This document shows, in pieces, positions 6,513 through 12,022 of a stretch of DNA of 12,022 bases; position 1 is the first letter of the stretch, and every line of letters begins with the position of its first letter. The DNA comes from an uncultured Bacteroidales bacterium (lineage in GTDB: Bacteria; Bacteroidota; Bacteroidia; Bacteroidales; Muribaculaceae), in contig USIN01000038.1 of assembly GCA_900554715.1 (NCBI GenBank), positions 1-12,022 on the forward strand. The letters are read 5' to 3'. The notes beneath the pieces were generated by a model, which was given only the letters and a program-made list of their open reading frames with translations, was not told the origin of the DNA and made no database searches. The translations under genes were made by a program, and so were the position numbers.

Positions 6513-9094
6513 AACGTCTTGCCACATACCTGCTCTTCACACTTCTCGCGGCTGCTGCAACGGGGCAGATTGCCGTGAACGGCACCGTAGCCGACGCCGC
6601 CGGAGGCGAGCCTCTGACGGGAGCATCTGTCGTATACCGCAACGCCGAGGGCAAGATAAAACGGTTTGCCACAACCGACGGCAAGGGGCTGTTCGAGCTG
6701 TCGGTCAACACACTGACCGGCTGCCGGGTCGAGGTGTCGATGATGAGCTACGCCAGACAGTCGTTTGCGCTCGACAGCGTAGCTCTGCCTCTGAATGTCA
6801 GACTGCAGCCAGAGGCCTTCAGGCTCAAGGAAGTGGCGGTAAAAGCCGACCGCATACGCGAACAGGGCGACACGATAAGCTACAGCGTCGGCGGCTTCGC
6901 CCAGAAACAGGACCGCACTATAGGCGACGTGCTCAGACGAATGCCCGGCATCGACGTCGAGAAATCAGGCAAGATAAAATATCAGGGTGAAGACATCAAC
7001 AAATTCTACATCGAGGGGGCAGATATGCTTGGCGGCCGATACGGGCTGGCGACCAACGGCATCAGTCACGAAGATGTCGGCGCCGTCGAGGTGATGGAAA
7101 ACCATCAGCCGATGCAGGTGCTGTCGGGGATCAGTTTCTCTGACAAAGCTGCCATAAATCTCAAGCTAAAAAACAAAGCCAAAGCGACCTGGAGCGTCTA
7201 TGGCGACGCCGCAGCCGGATATTCCGGGAATCCCGAAGGCATGCTTTGGGACGGCGGTATCTTCGCCCTGGCTGCGATGCCGAAGTTCCAAAGCCTTGTC
7301 ACTGTCAAAAGCAACAACCGCGGCAGAGAACTTTCGTCTCAGCTGACAGACTTCTTCAGCGACAGGCGCGAGACCGATATCAGACCCTATGTCAGCGTCG
7401 GATTGCCGTCAGTGCCGTCTCTCGAGCGAAACCGCACATTGTTCAACCGATCGGCCATCATATCGGCCAACGGCTTGTGGAAGAACAGCGACTCCGAGCT
7501 GAAAGCCGCCATCGACTACAGCTACAACCGCCTCACGGCCGACGCAGCCAACATCACGACCTATTTCCTGACCGGAGGAGACAAGGTCATCACCGAAAAC
7601 CGCCACGGCATAGACCGCAACCATGCTCTGAGCGGCAAAATCACCTATGAATCAAACCGGAAGACAGCTTTTATAAACAACACCCTTAAAGCCGACATCG
7701 GCTGGAACGACGTCAGCCTCAGAGTGACAGGCTCGCTGCCGGTCGACCAGAGCGCTACCCTCCCCGACTACTATGTCTGCAATCGCTTCGACATGATAAA
7801 ACGTTTTGGCGATAAACATCTTGTGACAATCAAAAGCGATGTCGAGTGGGAATCGCAGCCTCAGACTCTAACAGTCGACAACACGGGAGCGACAACGCGC
7901 CAGCACGTCGGCGACCATGCTTTTTATACCAAAGAGAGCGCGGCCTATGTCTTCCTGATCAAGAACGTGACGCTCAGTCTCGAAGGCGGTATAAAAGGCT
8001 ACCTCAGGAAAATGAAGTCAGACTTGTCCGGCATTTCAGATGCAACAGATGACGGGCGAACAGTCACCGACGTGGTCCACACGGACTATTTCGGCGTGTT
8101 CGCCAGCCAGAAACTTGAATACAGCCTGCGACGCGTCAATTTCACCCTCGACGCCCCGATAAGTTTCGCGCGATATGGCTTCGACAAGGCCATCGCCGAC
8201 CGCTCGGAATTCTATTTCTCGCCGTCGCTAAGTCTTGACTGGAAGCCCAACAACCGGCTGTCGGCACAAGTGCGCGGCCGTGCCGGACGGTCGCCGATGA
8301 ATCTCAACATGATACATCCGGCGGCTATAATGACTGACTATCGCTCGTTCAGGCGCGGCGTCGATGACTTCTACAATCCGACATCACAAAGCCTCTCGGC
8401 TCTCCTCGCATATAAAAATACACGCAGAGGGCTGTTTGCCAATGCGTCAGTGATTCAATCATGGTCACATATGCCCTACACGCTCGTCCAGCAGCTTTAT
8501 GGCGATTACATTGTCTACTCCTACGCGACGGCCGGGAGCGACAGCCGCAATCTGATAGCAGCCGCAAAAATCGGCAAGGCGCTTGAATTCATGCGCGGCA
8601 GCGCCAACGTCAACGGCACATTCACCCGCGCTGAGTCACATCTGTTCTCGGGTGACGAAGCAGTCAGTTCAGTCACCACCGGCTGGTCGGCAGGCCTGAC
8701 AGTCAGCGGTACGCCGCTGAGATGGCTCAGTTTCGACTACAGTTTCAGATACTCGGCGCGTCGTCTGAGCATGAACGGCACAGACGCTTCATGGCTCGGC
8801 GACATCGAAAACTCGCTGCTCATCAACATCATGCCCCACAAGAAATGGGAATGGCACATCTCGGGCGAACACTACCGCAATGAAATCACCGGGAACACAT
8901 TCAAAAACACCGTGCTGCTCGATAGCAGACTCATATATAAAACGAGCAAACGCATCGAGCTGTCGGCCGGGCTGAGCAACATACTCGACCGCCGCTCATA
9001 CAATTATACAGTCTACAATCAGTTAAACTCGTTCGAGAGCCGGCGGTATCTGCGCGGCCGCGAATTATTAATCTCTATAACTATACGAAAATGA
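6509..9094 (+). CDS. TonB-dependent receptor with carboxypeptidase-like domain
   Basis: An 861-aa outer-membrane receptor. The signal peptide is about residues 1-19. A carboxypeptidase-regulatory-like Ig domain spans about 20-103 (VNGTVADAAGGEPLTGASV, then TTDGKGLFEL). The plug is at about 118-222, with IGDVLRRMPGIDVEKSGKI, the FYIEG loop and EDVGAVEVMENH. The remainder is a beta barrel ending in YLRGRELLISITIRK. This architecture is typical of Bacteroidetes receptors that travel with GLPGI proteins, and a GLPGI gene follows with a 4-bp ATGA overlap. It also overlaps the M56 gene by 4 bp, so repressor, protease and receptor are translationally coupled. It probably imports or senses a ligand in a TonB-dependent way, but the ligand cannot be told. 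It is longer than the barrel protein at 2546, mainly through the extra N-terminal domain. Confidence 0.92.
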   Translation: MKRLATYLLFTLLAAAATGQIAVNGTVADAAGGEPLTGASVVYRNAEGKIKRFATTDGKGLFELSVNTLTGCRVEVSMMSYARQSFALDSVALPLNVRLQPEAFRLKEVAVKADRIREQGDTISYSVGGFAQKQDRTIGDVLRRMPGIDVEKSGKIKYQGEDINKFYIEGADMLGGRYGLATNGISHEDVGAVEVMENHQPMQVLSGISFSDKAAINLKLKNKAKATWSVYGDAAAGYSGNPEGMLWDGGIFALAAMPKFQSLVTVKSNNRGRELSSQLTDFFSDRRETDIRPYVSVGLPSVPSLERNRTLFNRSAIISANGLWKNSDSELKAAIDYSYNRLTADAANITTYFLTGGDKVITENRHGIDRNHALSGKITYESNRKTAFINNTLKADIGWNDVSLRVTGSLPVDQSATLPDYYVCNRFDMIKRFGDKHLVTIKSDVEWESQPQTLTVDNTGATTRQHVGDHAFYTKESAAYVFLIKNVTLSLEGGIKGYLRKMKSDLSGISDATDDGRTVTDVVHTDYFGVFASQKLEYSLRRVNFTLDAPISFARYGFDKAIADRSEFYFSPSLSLDWKPNNRLSAQVRGRAGRSPMNLNMIHPAAIMTDYRSFRRGVDDFYNPTSQSLSALLAYKNTRRGLFANASVIQSWSHMPYTLVQQLYGDYIVYSYATAGSDSRNLIAAAKIGKALEFMRGSANVNGTFTRAESHLFSGDEAVSSVTTGWSAGLTVSGTPLRWLSFDYSFRYSARRLSMNGTDASWLGDIENSLLINIMPHKKWEWHISGEHYRNEITGNTFKNTVLLDSRLIYKTSKRIELSAGLSNILDRRSYNYTVYNQLNSFESRRYLRGRELLISITIRK

Positions 9095-9951
9095 ACCGAC
9101 TTCTAATCCTCATTGTATTGTGTGGTCTCACCGCCGGAGCTATCTGCGCCCAGAACAAGGCCGAAATCATCGTCAGCTATGACGACACCGCTCCGACGGT
9201 AAGCGGCGGACAATCGACCAACCGCATGACACTCCTCGCCTCGCCGTCAGAATCAAAGTATTTCAACGACATCAGCCTCTGGAACGACTCTCTGTCGTCA
9301 ACGCCGGAAGGCAAACGCCGGCTCAACGAAATCATCATGGCGGCCTGCATGACCAAAGGAGCCGACGGCAGCATGACTTTTGACCTACGCAAAGGCCCCG
9401 TCAAAAAAATACACACTTATGTCTTCACCCGCCCCGCCGACAACAACATGACTGTCTACGGCAAATGGGGCGACGGCGAGGGATATTACACGGAGCCGAC
9501 AGACGAACAGCAATGGGAAATCGTCTCAGACTCGACCGAGACCATCCTCGACTATGAATGCATGATGGCCGAGAGCGACTATCACGGACGCCACTGGCAG
9601 GCATGGTTCGCACCCGAAATTGCCGTGCCCTTCGGGCCATGGAAGCTACACGGTCTCCCGGGGCTTATCCTGAAGGCCGAGGCCGACGGCGGATTTGCGT
9701 TCACGGCGACAGGCATAGAAAAGACCGACCGCGTCATATCGCCAATATATTCGCCCGACAAATATTCGAGAGTCGACCGACTGAAAGCGCTCGCCGACGA
9801 GGAATATGCAAAAAATAACGCGGAGGCGATACTCAAAGCCCGATACGGCGACTCAGTCAAATTGACTTATGATTCAGATGAAGAACCTGTCTACGACGGA
9901 TTTAAACACTGCATCGAGCCTGATTACAAAATAAAAAACGACAAGAAATGA
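9091..9951 (+). CDS. GLPGI-family periplasmic protein
   Basis: A 286-aa secreted protein with a signal peptide (about 1-20, ending AICAQ). The diagnostic GLPGI motif is at 180-194 (PFGPWKLHGLPGLIL), preceded by the usual W-aromatic stretch HWQAWFAPEI (168-177) and a DYECMMA segment (154-160), as in TIGR01200/Porph_ging proteins. The function of the family is not established. These proteins are specific to Bacteroidetes and commonly lie beside TonB-dependent receptors, as here. The gene begins within the receptor stop (ATGA) and its own stop overlaps the next small gene by 4 bp. A periplasmic partner for the receptor, such as a plug-associated or ligand-handling factor, is a reasonable inference. 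Length is within the family range and no defect is seen. Confidence 0.9.
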   Translation: MNRLLILIVLCGLTAGAICAQNKAEIIVSYDDTAPTVSGGQSTNRMTLLASPSESKYFNDISLWNDSLSSTPEGKRRLNEIIMAACMTKGADGSMTFDLRKGPVKKIHTYVFTRPADNNMTVYGKWGDGEGYYTEPTDEQQWEIVSDSTETILDYECMMAESDYHGRHWQAWFAPEIAVPFGPWKLHGLPGLILKAEADGGFAFTATGIEKTDRVISPIYSPDKYSRVDRLKALADEEYAKNNAEAILKARYGDSVKLTYDSDEEPVYDGFKHCIEPDYKIKNDKK

Positions 9952-10196
9952 ATTACACCGACGCAAAAGAATTCCTGCGCATCGCCGACATGGCCTATGA
10001 CGCTGGAGATTATCAGAACGCCGCCGACATCGTCGAACGCGTCGCCCGCTTTGCCGCCTACGACAGCAGCGGCCTGACTCAAAACGAACTCTACGACCTG
10101 ACGCGCGCCGTAAAGCATTCGATCGCACGCTTCACAGACTGCCCCGATGAAGCCATCTGGGAAGAGGCCTCGGCTCTGGGCGATATGTTTCGATAA
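9948..10196 (+). CDS. Small TPR-like helical protein
   Basis: An 82-aa protein with no signal peptide or membrane segment, so probably cytoplasmic. The first 35 residues have the spacing of one tetratricopeptide hairpin (AKEFLRIADMAYDAGDYQNAADIVERVARF). Further helices are rich in acidic residues. I do not recognise a family. It is supported as a real gene by an ATGA overlap with the GLPGI stop, continuing the pattern of the three upstream junctions, and by a promoter for the next unit starting only after its stop. It may be an accessory or adaptor of the operon, or a gene of unrelated role cotranscribed by chance. Confidence 0.75.
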   Translation: MNYTDAKEFLRIADMAYDAGDYQNAADIVERVARFAAYDSSGLTQNELYDLTRAVKHSIARFTDCPDEAIWEEASALGDMFR

Positions 10197-10223
10197 TCTC
10201 GCCGCTCATTAAATAATGTTTAT

Positions 10224-10231
10224 TATATTTG
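10224..10231 (+). promoter_or_regulatory. -7 box of the lipoprotein gene
   Basis: TATATTTG matches TAnnTTTG and lies 18 bp before the ATG at 10250. It is embedded in a perfect AT-rich inverted repeat (10221-10230 against 10236-10245, 5-bp spacer) that covers the expected transcription start. No clear -33 TTTG is seen. This marks 10250 as the start of a new transcription unit. Confidence 0.6.
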
Positions 10232-10249
10232 CAAAAAATATAATAGGCC

Positions 10250-11191
10250 ATGAAAAAGTTCACCATCTATCTCTCGCTCATCGTCGCTATGATCATCGTC
10301 AACAGTTGCGGTGACAATTCCGTCATTGAAAGTCAGCAAAGCGAAATTGATTCACTTTCGGCTGAAATACGATATCTCAACGAGGTAATCGACGGATTGC
10401 AGGCACGCAACGCTGAACTTCGAGATACCATTGCAATGGTGTCATATCCTGCGAGCCAACGGCTCGTCAAGGCAAAAGAAGCCATAAAAGACAATAATCT
10501 GGCCGAAGCGGCTAAAGAGCTGGATGGTATTATAGCATATTTCCCGAATTCAGAAGAAGCAGAAGCCGTAAATGTCCTCCGTAAACAGATTGAAAACATA
10601 AGAGAGCAACAGCGCATCGAAGCTGAACGTATTGAAGCGCTCGGTTTTAAAGCCATAAAACCCAAAACGGTTGTTAAAATCGATTATAACACAGTTAACC
10701 TGTCAAACATTTCAGTCGGTAACAGATTTGTATTCGACAGCTATGACGACCGCTATTTTTACCGCGATGCCGACCGCGGTAATAAATACGTGACTATGTC
10801 TATGTCAGTAAAATCAGACAGCAAAAACCCGCGGATTCCTCAATTAGCAATTTACAGGATAAACGGCAAAACCATGAGACTCATCGATACATTCACCACC
10901 GAATATGCACGTTGGTCTGATTATGGATGCTATCTTGGAAATTATCACGACTCTCGCAATGACTTTTCCAAAGTCAGCACAGTACAATTCAAATTGGGCA
11001 CCCAGGTTGAAAGCGAAATTTTAAATAAACCGTATGCCATTGTTATCAAAAACGAAAACGTGCTTACCGAGCAATATGACCGCTTCAAAAATCCGCCCCA
11101 ATACTGGACCGGCTATGCCTCATATAAGCAAACGCTTTCTCCTGACGATTTCGTGAATAATTATACTCTTGTAAAAATATCAAATTTATAA
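10250..11191 (+). CDS. Coiled-coil lipoprotein of unknown function
   Basis: A 313-aa predicted lipoprotein. The signal peptide ends in a relaxed Bacteroidetes lipobox (IIVNSC, C20 lipidated). A coiled coil covers about 25-60 (heptad-like IDSLSAEIRYLNEVIDGL), then a TPR-like helical pair (72-115: AKEAIKDNNLAEAAKELDGIIAYFPNS) and a charged helix to about 130. The C-terminal half (about 145-310) is beta-rich (VGNRFVFDSYDDRYFYRDADRGNKYVTMSM) and could be an Ig-like extracytoplasmic domain similar in layout to DUF4352 proteins, which is uncertain. It is visibly AT-richer than the upstream operon, hinting at a different history. Its own promoter lies upstream. The downstream ADP-ribosylglycohydrolase-like gene begins 7 bp after its stop, so the two are probably cotranscribed. 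Confidence 0.8.
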   Translation: MKKFTIYLSLIVAMIIVNSCGDNSVIESQQSEIDSLSAEIRYLNEVIDGLQARNAELRDTIAMVSYPASQRLVKAKEAIKDNNLAEAAKELDGIIAYFPNSEEAEAVNVLRKQIENIREQQRIEAERIEALGFKAIKPKTVVKIDYNTVNLSNISVGNRFVFDSYDDRYFYRDADRGNKYVTMSMSVKSDSKNPRIPQLAIYRINGKTMRLIDTFTTEYARWSDYGCYLGNYHDSRNDFSKVSTVQFKLGTQVESEILNKPYAIVIKNENVLTEQYDRFKNPPQYWTGYASYKQTLSPDDFVNNYTLVKISNL

Positions 11192-11198
11192 AAACAAA

Positions 11199-11951
11199 TT
11201 GATAGCGGGTATTATCGGAGACTTGGCGGCATCGACCTGGCTCCGCGATAAATCGGTGTTTTACCACAAGCTGTTTGACGAAGAGGCTACTATCTCGGAA
11301 TACGGTCTGAGCACCATCGCCGCCGCTGAGGTGCTTGACAATGCCGAATCCACAGGCGCCGATTGCGACAACGACGGCGCACTTGAACGCACGCGCCGCA
11401 TTTTCTCGTCATATATATCACTGCCACAATGCCGTGCCGACGTCTCCGATGCCGCACGTCAATGGGCCGACGATTTCGCATTCAGACACGCTCCGACGTC
11501 GTCCGGAATGCTTCTTATGCGTCTCGCTGTCGCCGGTTGGTATTCTGACTCCGCCGATGACGGAACATCCCGGGCATCGCAGCAGATGATGATTGACCGC
11601 TCGTGGGACAAGGAAGAAGGTTATGCCCGCATGTTCGTGCCGAAGATGATAACCCTGTTGCGCACCGGCCACACCAAAGACGAGACCTACACGGCGCTGG
11701 GCGAGATATTCAGAGGCATAAGACGCAACTGGGACTGGCGACGCGGAGAATCGACGCTCTGCATGCTGATGCGGGCATGGGACTGCTTCTACCGGGCATT
11801 TGATTTCGGCAGCGCCATTCACAACGCCGTACGCAAGCGATTGAGAAATCGATCTTTTGCGTACGGCGCTGCCTTCTTCGGAAGGTCAAACCGTAAGTTC
11901 TATAACAATTTGGAAAGAAACAAAGCGTTCTGTCAAGAGAAGCTGCCGTGA
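11199..11951 (+). CDS. ADP-ribosylglycohydrolase-like protein, metal site lost
   Basis: A 250-aa protein that follows the ADP-ribosyl-GH fold in order. The N-terminus MIAGIIGDLAAS matches the family's GAIIGDxxGS. SEYGLSTIAAAEVL (33-46) stands where TDDTVxTIAVAEAL is usual; SSGMLLMRLAVAGW (101-114) where GNGSAMRxxPxGW is usual; ITLLRTGHTKDE (151-162) matches the LARTGxSKEE region; and DFGSAIHNAV (202-211) matches DFExAIRNAV. The conserved metal ligands of TDDT and of the later GGDSDT are absent, so hydrolase activity is unlikely. The TTG at 11199 is chosen as start because it places the initiator exactly where the family begins and follows an A-rich stretch. The last 35 or so residues are very basic, do not look like the family and are encoded by two hairpins (11825-11885), so the true domain may be truncated. 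It may be a pseudoenzyme or a decaying gene. Confidence 0.65.
   Translation: MIAGIIGDLAASTWLRDKSVFYHKLFDEEATISEYGLSTIAAAEVLDNAESTGADCDNDGALERTRRIFSSYISLPQCRADVSDAARQWADDFAFRHAPTSSGMLLMRLAVAGWYSDSADDGTSRASQQMMIDRSWDKEEGYARMFVPKMITLLRTGHTKDETYTALGEIFRGIRRNWDWRRGESTLCMLMRAWDCFYRAFDFGSAIHNAVRKRLRNRSFAYGAAFFGRSNRKFYNNLERNKAFCQEKLP
11825..11868. repeat. Perfect 12-bp inverted repeat in gene 3' end
   Basis: CGCCGTACGCAA (11825-11836) is perfectly complementary to 11857-11868. Inside it, 11838-11842 pairs with 11847-11851 around a GAGA loop. Only four bases separate it from a second perfect hairpin with a TTCG loop at 11872-11885. No T-run follows, so it is not a standard terminator. It lies inside the reading frame of the ADP-ribosylglycohydrolase-like gene. 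Confidence 0.6.
11872..11885. repeat. UUCG-tetraloop hairpin
   Basis: CCTTC (11872-11876) and GAAGG (11881-11885) close a TTCG loop, giving the unusually stable C(UUCG)G tetraloop on the plus-strand RNA. It follows the 12-bp inverted repeat directly, and no T-tract comes after it. Confidence 0.45.
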
Positions 11952-12022
11952 TGAGATGGCAGTGGATGTTGACAGACGGGTTGTGATTGCATTCATTGAT
12001 TCATTGAAGTTCTCAAGAACCG

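Noticed and set aside
11991..12006. Tandem 8-bp repeat ATTCATTG x2
   Set aside because: Two short copies only, expected by chance. No associated feature is seen in the final 70 bases.
12013..12022. Second copy of the foldback arm starting at the right edge (AGAACCG as in the arm at 243-249)
   Set aside because: The match is only seven bases and the sequence before it does not match the arm.

Overview
The window looks like chromosome of a Bacteroidales bacterium with roughly balanced GC, perhaps a Muribaculaceae-type gut species (the family is a guess). The evidence is the Bacteroidetes promoter signature TAnnTTTG in front of most transcription units, the absence of Shine-Dalgarno sequences, two plug-plus-barrel outer-membrane receptors, a GLPGI-family protein and a BlaI/M56 regulatory pair. 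No IS transposase, rRNA, tRNA or CRISPR array was seen.

Layout. Positions 1-425 hold no convincing gene but are densely structured. A 196-nt element (59-254) folds into a very long hairpin whose outer-stem irregularities are nearly all G-U pairs. An 11-bp inverted repeat follows (261-289), then a compact four-way-junction-like element (332-402). Positions 426-2434 (minus strand) encode an overlapping sensor kinase and OmpR/PhoB-type regulator resembling the RprX/RprY type. Divergent from it, 2546-4612 encodes a 688-aa outer-membrane barrel protein. In both directions the -7 box lies only 4-5 nt before the ATG, which predicts leaderless mRNAs. A minus-strand crcB/fluC fluoride channel gene (4626-4997) follows.

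The centre is a tightly overlapped five-gene operon (5117-10196): BlaI-type repressor, M56 (BlaR1-like) membrane metalloprotease, 861-aa TonB-dependent-receptor-like protein, GLPGI-family periplasmic protein and an 82-aa protein with a TPR-like hairpin. Its promoter is bracketed by two nearly identical 19-bp inverted copies of a palindrome (AACGA-N6-TCGTT), the obvious candidate BlaI operators. The simplest model is a derepression circuit: an envelope signal reaches the M56 protease, BlaI is inactivated, and the receptor/GLPGI pair is produced. The extracytoplasmic tail of the protease resembles the plug core of such receptors, so the receptor or its ligand may itself be the signal. That last step is inference.

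The right end (10250-11951) carries a lipoprotein with a coiled coil and a beta-rich C-terminus, then a TTG-started ADP-ribosylglycohydrolase-like protein. The latter has lost the metal-binding motifs of its family, and its C-terminal coding region contains two consecutive perfect hairpins where the second metal motif should be. The last 70 bases hold no gene.
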